From Pseudomonadota bacterium (GTDB taxonomy: Bacteria; Pseudomonadota; Gammaproteobacteria; Burkholderiales; Burkholderiaceae_C), in contig JAEZKX010000059.1 of the NCBI GenBank assembly GCA_023436025.1, forward strand, positions 1-15,493: 15,493 nt of DNA, in the 5' to 3' direction. The number at the start of each line of letters is the position of its first letter. The first letter of the stretch is position 1. Position numbers and translations under genes: made by a program. Shown here piece by piece: positions 1 through 6,440 of the stretch. The notes below the pieces were generated by a model that ran no database searches, was not told where the DNA came from, and saw nothing but the letters and a program-made list of their open reading frames with translations.

Positions 1-366
1 CGGCAGATGTGGATAACCGACCGGGATCCAGACAGCCGCGCGGCCGGGCTCGCGCGCCAGGGCGCGGTCGAACATCGCCAGCGCCGCCTGCGCCTGCCCC
101 AGTTCGGCCAGCGCCGCGCCGCAGTGGCCCAGCGCCTCGGCGTTGTCGGGCTCCTGCGCCAGCGCCTGCTGCAGCAGTTCGACCGCCTCCTGCGCCCGTC
201 CGAGCTTCAGCCGCACGGCACCCAGGTTGGTCAGGACCGACGCCCGGCCCGGCACCAGCGCCAGGGCGGCGGTGAAGGCCGTGTCGGCGGCCTGCAGGCG
301 CCCCGCGCCATAGTGCGCCACCCCATCCAAGAAGAGGTCCCGGGCCCGGTCGAAGCTGCTGTCCAT
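1..366 (-). CDS. TPR-repeat protein, N-terminal part (runs off the window)
   Basis: This is the first 122 codons of a gene whose 3' end lies left of the window. Translation from ATG 366-364 begins MDSSFDRARDLFLDGVAHYG and continues as amphipathic helix pairs with tetratricopeptide spacing: YGAGRLQAADTAF, then LTNLGAVRLKLGRAQEAVEL, then LGHCGAALAELGQAQAALAM. That makes about three TPR units, each ending in a D/G-R or P-D/P-G turn. TPRs are protein-interaction scaffolds. In related bacteria such an N-terminus can be followed by a methyltransferase domain, but nothing here shows the C-terminal part, so I assign no function. It is divergent from hemE with only 39 bp between the start codons, so the promoters must overlap. 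Oddity: the last ten residues before the edge, WIPVGYPHLP, carry three prolines where a TPR helix is expected and use AT-ending codons. Confidence 0.8.
   Translation of the reverse strand, partial: MDSSFDRARDLFLDGVAHYGAGRLQAADTAFTAALALVPGRASVLTNLGAVRLKLGRAQEAVELLQQALAQEPDNAEALGHCGAALAELGQAQAALAMFDRALAREPGRAAVWIPVGYPHLP
8..16 (-). promoter_or_regulatory. Perfect DnaA-box sequence inside the TPR gene
   Basis: The minus strand reads TTATCCACA, the consensus DnaA box. It lies inside codons of the partial TPR gene, so it may be a coincidence. A second exact copy is at 1766-1774. Exact copies are rare in DNA of this base composition. Confidence 0.35.
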
Positions 367-405
367 CGGCGGGGATCATAAGAGCGCGCCTGCGACAATC
401 GGGCC

Positions 406-1512
406 ATGCCTTTCCCGCCGCTCGTGAACGACACCTTCCTGCGCGCCTGCCTGCGCCAGGGCACCGATTACACGCCCGTGTGGCTGATGCGACAGGCGGG
501 CCGCTACCTGCCCGAATACAAGGCCACGCGCGCGCGCGCTGGCAGCTTCATGGGCCTGGCCACCAACGTCGACTACGCGACCGAGGTGACGCTGCAGCCC
601 CTGGAGCGCTTCGCACTCGACGCCGCCATCCTGTTCTCGGACATCCTGACCGTGCCCGACGCCATGGGCCTGGGGCTGAGCTTCGCCGAGGGCGAAGGGC
701 CCAAGCTGGCACGGCCGCTGCGCGACGAAGCCGCGGTGGCGGCCCTGGCGGTGCCGGACCTGGAGCGCTTGCGCTACGTGTTCGATGCCGTCACGTCCAT
801 CCGCCGCGCCCTCGACGGCCGCGTGCCGCTGATCGGCTTCTCGGGCAGCCCGTGGACCCTGGCCTGCTACATGGTCGAAGGCGGCGGCTCCGGCGACGAC
901 TGGCGCCGCGTCAAGAGCATGGTCTACAGCCGGCCGGACCTGGTCCACCGCATCCTCGCCATCAACGCCGACGCCGTGGCGGCCTACCTCAACGCCCAGA
1001 TCGACGCCGGCGCCCAGGCCGTGATGGTGTTCGACAGCTGGGGCGGCGCGCTGTCGCACCGCGCCTTCCTGGAATTCAGCCTGCCCTACACCGCACGCGT
1101 GCTGGCCGGCCTCAAGCGCCACGGCGCCGATGGCCAGGTGGTGCCGCGCATCGTCTTCACCAAGGGCGGCGGCCTGTGGCTGCCGCAAATGGAGCCGCTG
1201 GCCTGCGAGGTGCTCGGCGTCGACTGGACGGTGAACCTGGCCCAGGCCCGCGCCCAGGTGGGCGGCAGCAAGGCGCTGCAGGGCAACCTGGATCCGGCAG
1301 CGCTGTTCGCCGCGCCCGAACAGGTGGCGGCCGAGACCTGCCGCGTGCTCGATGAGTTCGGCGTGCCGCACACCGGCGCCGGCACCGGCCCCACCCAGGT
1401 GTTCAACCTGGGACACGGCATCAGCCAGTTCACGCCGCCCGAGAACGTGCATGCGCTGGTCGAGGCGGTCCATGCCCATTCGCGGCGCCTGCGCGGCGCA
1501 AGCGCGGGCTGA
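406..1512 (+). CDS. hemE: Uroporphyrinogen decarboxylase
   Basis: HemE removes four carboxyl groups from uroporphyrinogen III to give coproporphyrinogen III, a cytosolic step of haem synthesis. The product is 368 aa, normal for the bacterial enzyme. Both family signatures are present: PVWLMRQAGRYLPEY at residues 24-38 (substrate-binding Arg29 and Arg33) and GFSGSPWTLACYMVEGG at 144-160 (Tyr155). The catalytic-type Asp79 sits in ILFSDIL, and the C-terminal His337 in FNLGHGI matches the conserved active-site His. ATG 406 is the only start that gives the usual N-terminus. There is no clear Shine-Dalgarno before it; a GACAAT hexamer at 394-399 ends six bases before the ATG and could be a -10 element of a leaderless or very short-leader transcript. 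It is divergent from the TPR gene and followed by a hairpin and the priA upstream region. Confidence 0.97.
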   Translation: MPFPPLVNDTFLRACLRQGTDYTPVWLMRQAGRYLPEYKATRARAGSFMGLATNVDYATEVTLQPLERFALDAAILFSDILTVPDAMGLGLSFAEGEGPKLARPLRDEAAVAALAVPDLERLRYVFDAVTSIRRALDGRVPLIGFSGSPWTLACYMVEGGGSGDDWRRVKSMVYSRPDLVHRILAINADAVAAYLNAQIDAGAQAVMVFDSWGGALSHRAFLEFSLPYTARVLAGLKRHGADGQVVPRIVFTKGGGLWLPQMEPLACEVLGVDWTVNLAQARAQVGGSKALQGNLDPAALFAAPEQVAAETCRVLDEFGVPHTGAGTGPTQVFNLGHGISQFTPPENVHALVEAVHAHSRRLRGASAG

Positions 1513-1515
1513 AAA

Positions 1516-1549
1516 CCGCGTCATCAGGGACTTCCCTTGATGGGCGCGG
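1516..1549. terminator. Strong hairpin just after hemE, possible terminator
   Basis: The arm CCGCGTCATCAGGG pairs with CCCTTGATGGGCGCGG, with a four-base loop and two single-base bulges. It begins four bases after the hemE stop. No T-tract follows on the plus strand, so as a hemE terminator it is not classical. On the minus strand the hairpin is followed by four Ts. Confidence 0.4.
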
Positions 1550-1577
1550 CTGCAAAAACTCTGCCAGCGCACCCGAC

Positions 1578-1586
1578 TTATGCACA
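1578..1586 (+). promoter_or_regulatory. DnaA-box variant TTATGCACA
   Basis: This matches the relaxed DnaA consensus TTATNCACA. It lies 180 bases upstream of and in the same orientation as the exact box at 1766-1774, in the hemE-priA intergenic region. Confidence 0.5.
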
Positions 1587-1709
1587 AAAACTGGCGAGCG
1601 GGGGCGTGGCGGCGGGTTTGTCAAGTGGGCACCGCTCCCAAAAGCGTAGCGCTCGTAAGTTGTTGATTTTGCTAGCCTCGCGGAATCCAACAGGTTCCGC
1701 TCCGCGAGC

Positions 1710-1736
1710 GCAAGCCCTTGATTTTCCGGGGCTTGC
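1710..1736. repeat. 8-bp inverted repeat upstream of priA
   Basis: GCAAGCCC at 1710-1717 is the perfect complement of GGGCTTGC at 1729-1736, with an 11-base loop. It lies between the two DnaA boxes. A second stem, GCGGAA (1680-1685) with TTCCGC (1695-1700), precedes it. The role is unknown; it could be operator-like or form a leader-RNA structure. Confidence 0.5.
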
Positions 1737-1765
1737 CCACGGCGATCCGGCCGCTATCAACAAAG

Positions 1766-1774
1766 TTATCCACA
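1766..1774 (+). promoter_or_regulatory. Perfect DnaA box upstream of priA
   Basis: The sequence TTATCCACA is identical to the consensus DnaA box and lies about 97 bases before the priA start codon. Its position is compatible with DnaA acting on priA transcription; whether it is bound is not known. Confidence 0.55.
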
Positions 1775-1870
1775 AGGCGCGCGACAGTGCGGCAAACATC
1801 TTTGGAATCAATGACTTACCCAGGCTTTTGAAGCTCGGGCTTAAGCAAGCGACGTAACTCAGCCTTTTTG

Positions 1871-3913
1871 ATGCCCTCGATCGTCCGGGTCGTCGTGCCG
1901 ACGCCCGCCCACAGCGCCCTCTCCGGGCCCCTCAGCTACACAAGTGAGTTGCCACTTGCGGCTGGCGCATTGGTGCGCGTGCCGCTCGGGCGGCGAGAGG
2001 TCTGCGGTGTGGTGTGGGATGAGGATGTTCAGGCGGCGCCGGGGCCGGCCGCCGAGGCGCTGCGGCCGGTCAGCGCGCCGCTGGACGGCCTGCCGCCGCT
2101 GCCGCCAGCCTGGAGACAGCTGGTTACGTTCGCGGCGAACTATTACCAGCGCAGCCTGGGGGAAGTGGCTCTTGCGGCACTGCCGCCGCAGTTGCGCGAG
2201 CTCGATGCGGCCCAGCTGGCGCGCCGGCTGCGCCGCCGTACGGCCGAGCAAGCACCGGCACAGCCGGCGTCCGGCCCCCCGCTCACCGCCGACCAGGCCG
2301 CGGCGCTGGCGGCCATCGCCGCCGAAGCGGGACCCTTCCTGCTGTTCGGCGCCACCGGCAGCGGCAAGACCGAGGTTTACCTGCGCGCGGTGCAGGCGCT
2401 GCTGGCGCGCGAGCCCGAGGCCCAGGCGCTGGTGCTGGTGCCGGAGATCAACCTGACGCCGCAGTTGCAGGCGCGTTTCGTCGAACGCTTCGGCGCCGCG
2501 GCCGTGGTGCCCATGCACAGCGGCATGACCCACCCGCAGCGCCTGCGCAGCTGGCTCGCGGCCCACCTGGGCGAAGCGCGCATCGTGCTGGGAACCCGCA
2601 TGGCGGTGTTCACGCCGCTGCCGCAGCTGCGGCTGATCGTGGTCGACGAGGAACACGACCCGAGCTACAAGCAGCAGGAGGGTGCGCGCTATTCGGCACG
2701 GGACCTCGCCGTCTACCGCGGCCACCGTGAAGGCGCGAAGGTGGTGCTGGGGTCGGCCACGCCTTCGCTGGAGAGCTGGCAGGCCTGCGAGCGCGGCCGC
2801 TACCGCTGCCTGGAGATGCCGCAGCGCGTGGGCGACGGGGCGCTTCCCCGCGTGCGGCTGGTCGACATGAACCGGCAGCCCAAGGGCGCCCTGTTCTCGC
2901 CGCCGCTGGTGGAGGCCATCCGCGAGCGCATCGGGCGCGGCGAGCAGTCGCTGGTGTTCCTCAACCGCCGCGGCTATGCGCCGGTGCTGGCCTGCAATGC
3001 CTGCGACTGGCGCAGCGAATGTCCGCACTGCAGTGCCTACCGCGTGTTCCACAAGATCGACCGCACCCTGCGCTGCCACCACTGCGGCTACGCCGAGCGG
3101 GTGCCGCGCAGCTGCCCCGCCTGCGGCAACGTCGACATCGCGCCGCTGGGCCGCGGCACCGAGCGCCTGGAGGAGCAGTTGCAGCAACTGCTGGCCGACG
3201 CCCGTCCCGGCGGCCGGCCCGCACGGGTGGCACGCATGGACGCCGACAGCACCCGCCACAAGGGAGCGCTCGAGGAGCAGCTGGCCCAGGTGCACGCCGG
3301 CGACATCGACGTGCTGGTCGGCACCCAGATGGTCACCAAGGGCCACGACTTCCGCCGCATCACGCTGGTGGCCGCGGTGAATCCGGATGCGGCGCTGTTC
3401 TCCGCCGACTTCCGCGCGCCGGAGCGGCTGTTCAGCCTGCTGATGCAGGCCGCGGGCCGCGCCGGCCGCGATGCCGCACGCGCCGCCGCCAGCGAGATGT
3501 GGGTGCAGACCTGGAACCCCGAGCATCCGCTGTTCGCCGCGCTGCGCAAGCACGACTTTCCCGCCTTCGCCGCCCAGCAACTGGCCGAGCGCGCCGAGGC
3601 CGGCATGCCGCCCTTCGCCTTCCAGGCGGTGCTGCGCGCCGAGGCCCGCACCCAGGAGGTGGCCCATCAGTTCCTGTGCGCCGCCGCCGACGCGGCGCCG
3701 GACCTGGCGGGCAGCGAACATGTGCAGGTGTATGCGCCCGTGCCGATGGCGGTGCAGCGCGTGGCCAACGTCGAACGCGCGCAACTCCTGGTGGAAAGCC
3801 GCTCGCGGCCCGCCCTGCAGGCCTTCCTGGCGGATTGGCAGCCTCGGCTGCAGGCCGCGAAGCCACGCGGGCTGATCCGCTGGGCGGTGGACGTGGATCC
3901 GCTGGCGGTTTGA
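1871..3913 (+). CDS. priA: Primosomal protein N' (replication restart helicase PriA)
   Basis: PriA recognises abandoned replication forks, unwinds the lagging arm 3' to 5' and loads the primosome so that DnaB can be reloaded. The 680-aa product fits the shorter betaproteobacterial form. Visible parts: an N-terminal DNA-binding region (about 1-110), a Walker A GATGSGKT at 160-167 (Lys166), the DEEH box at 259-262 in VVDEEHDPSYKQQ, and GSATPSLE. An eight-cysteine double zinc site follows (Cys375, 378, 384, 387, 402, 405, 415, 418), then the helicase motif GTQMVTKGHDF and QAAGRAGR. I chose ATG 1871; the TTG just before it gives one extra residue and has no support. No good Shine-Dalgarno precedes it. 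It is convergent with rsmI, with 41 bp of GC-rich sequence between the stop codons and no U-tract terminator. Confidence 0.97.
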   Translation: MPSIVRVVVPTPAHSALSGPLSYTSELPLAAGALVRVPLGRREVCGVVWDEDVQAAPGPAAEALRPVSAPLDGLPPLPPAWRQLVTFAANYYQRSLGEVALAALPPQLRELDAAQLARRLRRRTAEQAPAQPASGPPLTADQAAALAAIAAEAGPFLLFGATGSGKTEVYLRAVQALLAREPEAQALVLVPEINLTPQLQARFVERFGAAAVVPMHSGMTHPQRLRSWLAAHLGEARIVLGTRMAVFTPLPQLRLIVVDEEHDPSYKQQEGARYSARDLAVYRGHREGAKVVLGSATPSLESWQACERGRYRCLEMPQRVGDGALPRVRLVDMNRQPKGALFSPPLVEAIRERIGRGEQSLVFLNRRGYAPVLACNACDWRSECPHCSAYRVFHKIDRTLRCHHCGYAERVPRSCPACGNVDIAPLGRGTERLEEQLQQLLADARPGGRPARVARMDADSTRHKGALEEQLAQVHAGDIDVLVGTQMVTKGHDFRRITLVAAVNPDAALFSADFRAPERLFSLLMQAAGRAGRDAARAAASEMWVQTWNPEHPLFAALRKHDFPAFAAQQLAERAEAGMPPFAFQAVLRAEARTQEVAHQFLCAAADAAPDLAGSEHVQVYAPVPMAVQRVANVERAQLLVESRSRPALQAFLADWQPRLQAAKPRGLIRWAVDVDPLAV

Positions 3914-3954
3914 GCGGCCGCCGGCGCGGCGTGCCGGCGCCAGTGCGCGCCACC

Positions 3955-4857
3955 CTAGCCGTTCTTTTCCTTCAGGGCCGCCTCGTAGAGTGCATTGCGT
4001 GGCGCGCCCGTGATCTCGGCGGCCAGCTTCACCGCGGTCTTCACGGGCAGCTCCGCCAGCAGCAGCCGCAACACGCGCACGGGCTCATCCGCGTCCACCT
4101 GCGCGGCCACGGGGTGCAGCACCAGCGCGAATTCGCCCACCGTCCGCTTGGCTGCGCCCTGCAGCCAGGCGGCGAATCCGCCGCAGGTCAGCGTCGCCAG
4201 TTCCTCGAACTGCTTGGTCAGCTCGCGCCCCACGGTCAGCCGCCGCTCGCCCAGCGGCGCCAGCGCCTCGGCCAAGGCGGCGATGCGGTGCGGCGCCTCC
4301 AGCAGGACGACGGCCCGGGTCTCGGTGGCCAGGCGGCGAACCGTCTCCTGCCGCTCCATGGCCTTGGCTGGCAGGAAGCCATGGAACACGAAGCCCGCGT
4401 CCTCGCCGACCGCCCCGGCAGCGCTCAGCACCGCCGTGATGCTGCTGGGTCCGGGCAGCGGCACCACCGGGAGGCCGGCAGCCTGGGCGGCAGCGACCAC
4501 GCGCGCACCCGGGTCGCTCACGCCCGGGGTTCCGGCATCGCTGGCATAGGCTACGCGCTCGCCCTGCTGCAGCCTCTGCAGCACCGCCTGCGCCCCTTCC
4601 GCCTCGTTGTGGCGGTGCACGCTCAGCAGCGCCGAACCCGGCTTGTCGATGCCGTAGGCGCGCAGCAGGGCGTGGGTGTGGCGGGTGTCCTCGCAGGCGA
4701 TGCAGTCGGCGATCTGCAGCAAGTGCAATGCGCGCAAGGACACATCGGCAAGATTGCCGATGGGCGTGGCGACCACGTACAGCGCGCCCTTCGGATAATG
4801 CTGCGCAGCGGCCGCCTCGCGCGCGGCAGTGAGGGCGGAGGCGAATGAAGCGCTCAA
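3955..4857 (-). CDS. rsmI: 16S rRNA (cytidine1402-2'-O)-methyltransferase RsmI
   Basis: RsmI 2'-O-methylates C1402 of 16S rRNA at the ribosomal P site using S-adenosylmethionine. The 300-aa protein belongs to the tetrapyrrole-methylase fold. It shows YVVATPIGNLADVSLRALHLL (27-47), ACEDTRHTHALLRAYGI (54-70), SDAGTPGVSDPG (106-117) and LPGPSSITAVLSAAG (134-148), all hallmarks of the family. The start is TTG 4857-4855: it has GGAG five bases upstream (4866-4863), there is no in-frame ATG before residue 167, and the resulting MSASF N-terminus precedes the conserved block by a normal distance. Its first 13 bases overlap the start of yraN on the other strand, so each gene's promoter must lie inside its neighbour. 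Confidence 0.95.
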   Translation of the reverse strand: MSASFASALTAAREAAAAQHYPKGALYVVATPIGNLADVSLRALHLLQIADCIACEDTRHTHALLRAYGIDKPGSALLSVHRHNEAEGAQAVLQRLQQGERVAYASDAGTPGVSDPGARVVAAAQAAGLPVVPLPGPSSITAVLSAAGAVGEDAGFVFHGFLPAKAMERQETVRRLATETRAVVLLEAPHRIAALAEALAPLGERRLTVGRELTKQFEELATLTCGGFAAWLQGAAKRTVGEFALVLHPVAAQVDADEPVRVLRLLLAELPVKTAVKLAAEITGAPRNALYEAALKEKNG

Positions 4858-5246
4858 GAAGTCTCCAGGGGGGTGAGGGGCCGGCGGCCGGCACCACCAA
4901 GCATGCGGGCGACGCAGCCGAAGACCGGGCGCTCGATTACCTGGCGGCGCGCGGGCTGCGCCTGGCCGCGCGCAATTATCGGACGCCCGGCCGCGGCGGC
5001 GGCGAGATCGACCTGGTGCTGTGGGACCGCGACGGCACGCTGGTGTTCGTCGAGGTGCGCACGCGCCGCACGCGCGACTGGGGTGGCGCGGCCGCCAGCG
5101 TCGGCTTCGCGAAACAGCGCCGCATCATCCTTGCCGCGCGCCACTTCCTGCTGCGCCTGCCCTCCCCGCCACCCTGCCGCTTCGACGTGGTCAGCATGGA
5201 AAACGGCGCGATCCAGTGGATACGCGCCGCTTTCGATGCTGGCTAG
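4845..5246 (+). CDS. yraN: YraN family (UPF0102) nuclease-fold protein
   Basis: This 133-aa protein belongs to the UPF0102/YraN family, which has a restriction-endonuclease-like (PD-D/ExK type) fold and no firmly established role. Visible features are GDAAEDRALDYLAARGL (22-38), the metal-site-like GGGEIDLVLW with Glu54 and Asp56, FVEVRTRR with Glu70 and Arg72 in the usual positions, and SVGFAKQRRI (85-94). ATG 4845 is the only usable start; GGAGG lies three bases before it, a rather short spacer. The first about 20 residues (MKRSRSLQGGEGPAAGTTKH) look like a non-conserved leader. In many proteobacteria yraN sits between rsmI and diaA/gmhA, and the same order is kept here, though with rsmI inverted and an insertion after yraN. 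Confidence 0.9.
   Translation: MKRSRSLQGGEGPAAGTTKHAGDAAEDRALDYLAARGLRLAARNYRTPGRGGGEIDLVLWDRDGTLVFVEVRTRRTRDWGGAAASVGFAKQRRIILAARHFLLRLPSPPPCRFDVVSMENGAIQWIRAAFDAG
4863..4866 (-). promoter_or_regulatory. Shine-Dalgarno that fixes the TTG start of rsmI
   Basis: The minus strand reads GGAG, then five bases, then TTG. This supports a non-ATG start for rsmI. The same bases encode residues 7-8 of yraN on the plus strand. Confidence 0.5.
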
Positions 5247-5277
5247 GACCCGCTTCCCGCAGGTCTTGGGTCCTAGC
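5242..5277. terminator. Perfect 10-bp inverted repeat across the yraN stop codon
   Basis: GCTAGGACCC (5242-5251) is the exact complement of GGGTCCTAGC (5268-5277), with a 16-base loop. The left arm contains the yraN stop codon. No T-tract follows. It lies between yraN and the convergent small gene ending at 5294, so it could separate both transcripts, but the evidence is only the symmetry. Confidence 0.4.
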
Positions 5278-5293
5278 TCACCAGGTCGGGCGA

Positions 5294-5644
5294 TCAGCCG
5301 CGGTCGGCACGGGGCGCCGGGGCGGCAACCGGCTCTTCGACCGGCGCCGGGGCGGCACCCATCGACTGCTGCTCTTGCGCCGGGGCCGGGGCCTGGGCCA
5401 CCTGGGCCTCCTCGACCACGGCGACTTCCTCGACGGTGGTGACCTGGGCCGTCTGCACCTGGTCGATCAGGCCGGGAACGCCCGTCTCACCCATGGAGGT
5501 GAGGTGCGAGCTTTGCTGGCCCGCGCCCAGGGCGGGGTTGGTGACGAACGGGTTCGGCGGCACGCCTTGCGCCACGGCCACGCCGATCACGGCGACGGCG
5601 GATGCCCCAGCGATGAGACCAGCGATTTTTTTCATGACAGCCAT
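5294..5644 (-). CDS. Small secreted Ala/Pro/Glu/Val-rich protein, unknown function
   Basis: I do not recognise this 116-aa protein. It starts at ATG 5644, with AAGGAG about eight bases upstream; the in-frame extension upstream has no such signal. The N-terminus MAVMKKIAGLIAG is followed by a hydrophobic stretch ending in VAVAQ, a typical Sec signal peptide with probable cleavage near residue 27. The mature part begins GVPPNPFVTNPALGAGQQ and continues with HLTSMGETGVPGLIDQ. From about residue 65 it becomes low-complexity (VEEVAVVEEAQVAQAPAPAQ, later APAPVEEPVAAPAP) and ends in RADRG. There is no cysteine lipobox. An acidic, disordered periplasmic or extracellular protein is the most that can be said. 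It stands alone on this strand, convergent with yraN, inside the stretch that separates yraN from gmhA. Confidence 0.7.
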   Translation of the reverse strand: MAVMKKIAGLIAGASAVAVIGVAVAQGVPPNPFVTNPALGAGQQSSHLTSMGETGVPGLIDQVQTAQVTTVEEVAVVEEAQVAQAPAPAQEQQSMGAAPAPVEEPVAAPAPRADRG

Positions 5645-6105
5645 TGCAACTTCTCCTTGAGCTTGATTTGTGAACTTGAACCTAAAACCTGCGGGCATCG
5701 AAGCCAGCGGTGTTGAGATTAGTGGGTGGGAAGTTGGGCGGAGTCAGTTTCGCGCGGCACCTCTTGTCGGGGCACATCCGTGTGGGCGTCGGCCATTCCC
5801 CAGCCGCACCCGTGGGTCATCACCTACACGCTCCCGCGCGCCTCGCAACGGATGGCGGCCAGCCGTAACGAGGTGTGCGAATGACAGGCCGCTGTCAGCC
5901 TGCGTCGGGGCGCGCGCAGGTTCGCGCCGCCGTTTCGCCCGTGCCGCCACGCGCCCAGCGCGTGTGTGAGACGCCTGCAGGCACAGGCATGCGCATCGCA
6001 AGCAGCAGGCCCGCGTGCGCGTTGCCGTGCGCATGCAGGTTCAGCGATGCATGAGGCCGCCATCGCGCACGCTGCGGGTGCGCGCGTGAAGATGCGCTGG
6101 ATCCC
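5645..6105. other. Intergenic stretch with no recognisable gene
   Basis: About 460 bp. It contains the 5' untranslated region of the small secreted protein gene and GC-rich sequence whose translations in either direction look like no family I know. One inverted repeat stands out: GCATGCGCA at 5987-5995 with TGCGCATGC at 6028-6036. The right end leads into the LysR fragment, so part of this may be decayed coding sequence of that regulator, but I cannot align it. Confidence 0.5.
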
Positions 6106-6397
6106 GTGAAACTCCTGAGCCTGGTGCGGCTCGAACACATGGCCACCCTCGCGGGTATGGTGCAGTCCGGCCGGGGCATCACGGTGGTGCCCGAGCTCAC
6201 GCTGTCCCAGTCCACGCGGCCGGGGCTGGTGGTGCGCCCGCCGAAGATCGCGGGACTGTCGCGCTCCATCGACGTGGTGCGCCGCCGCGGCAAGACCCCT
6301 GTCGGCCGCGGCTGCCGCGCTGTACGACCACATGCTGGTCGAGCGGCACAAGATCCACGATTTCCTGCGGATGCAACTGGGCACCGCAGCCGTGTAA
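6106..6397 (+). pseudogene. LysR-type regulator, frameshifted C-terminal remnant
   Basis: The frame from 6106 encodes VRLEHMATLAGMVQSGRGITVVPELTL and then RPGLVVRPPKIAGLSRSIDVVRRRGK. This is the last third of a LysR-type substrate-binding domain. At the CCCC run 6296-6299 the frame is lost. One frame over, from 6299, the homology resumes as LSAAAAALYDHMLVERHKI and ends HDFLRMQLGTAAV with a TAA at 6395-6397. This is just what follows RRRG(K/R) in intact family members, so a single extra C explains the break. The N-terminal DNA-binding helix-turn-helix and most of the effector domain are absent, and a stop (6052-6054) closes the frame upstream. It therefore cannot act as a regulator. It ends 43 bp before gmhA and may still contribute upstream sequence to that gene's promoter. 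Confidence 0.8.
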
Positions 6398-6440
6398 AAC
6401 ACCGCCCGCGGCAAGGGGCGGCGGTATCATTCCCCGGACC

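Larger units (their letters stand above)
1513..1870. other. Lower-GC hemE-priA intergenic region with DnaA boxes and hairpins
   Basis: No gene is seen in this stretch. By hand count, positions 1513-1867 are about 57% G+C, well below the flanking genes. It holds a TTATGCACA box (1578-1586), an exact TTATCCACA box (1766-1774), T-rich patches around 1660-1670, and several inverted repeats (1516-1549, 1682-1702, 1710-1736). It must contain the priA promoter. The combination suggests DnaA-responsive control of priA or a DnaA-binding locus. I do not call it oriC, because neither dnaA nor rpmH is nearby. Confidence 0.6.

Noticed and set aside
376..1587. A 403-codon minus-strand open frame opposite hemE
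   Set aside because: Antisense shadow of hemE, with no conserved motif.
1513..1870. Chromosomal replication origin (oriC)
   Set aside because: Only two boxes, no strongly A/T-rich unwinding element, and neither dnaA nor rpmH is present; in Burkholderiales oriC is normally beside dnaA.
1859..3784. A 641-codon minus-strand open frame opposite priA
   Set aside because: Antisense shadow of a GC-rich gene; His/Arg/Gly/Ala-rich sequence without domains.
3914..3954. Intrinsic terminator between priA and rsmI
   Set aside because: The GCCGGC-containing sequence is self-complementary but has no T-tract on either strand; ordinary GC-rich symmetry is enough to explain it.
3019..4848. A 609-codon plus-strand open frame across priA and rsmI
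   Set aside because: It is a shadow frame: Arg/Pro/Ala-rich, no family resemblance, and it overlaps two well-supported genes.
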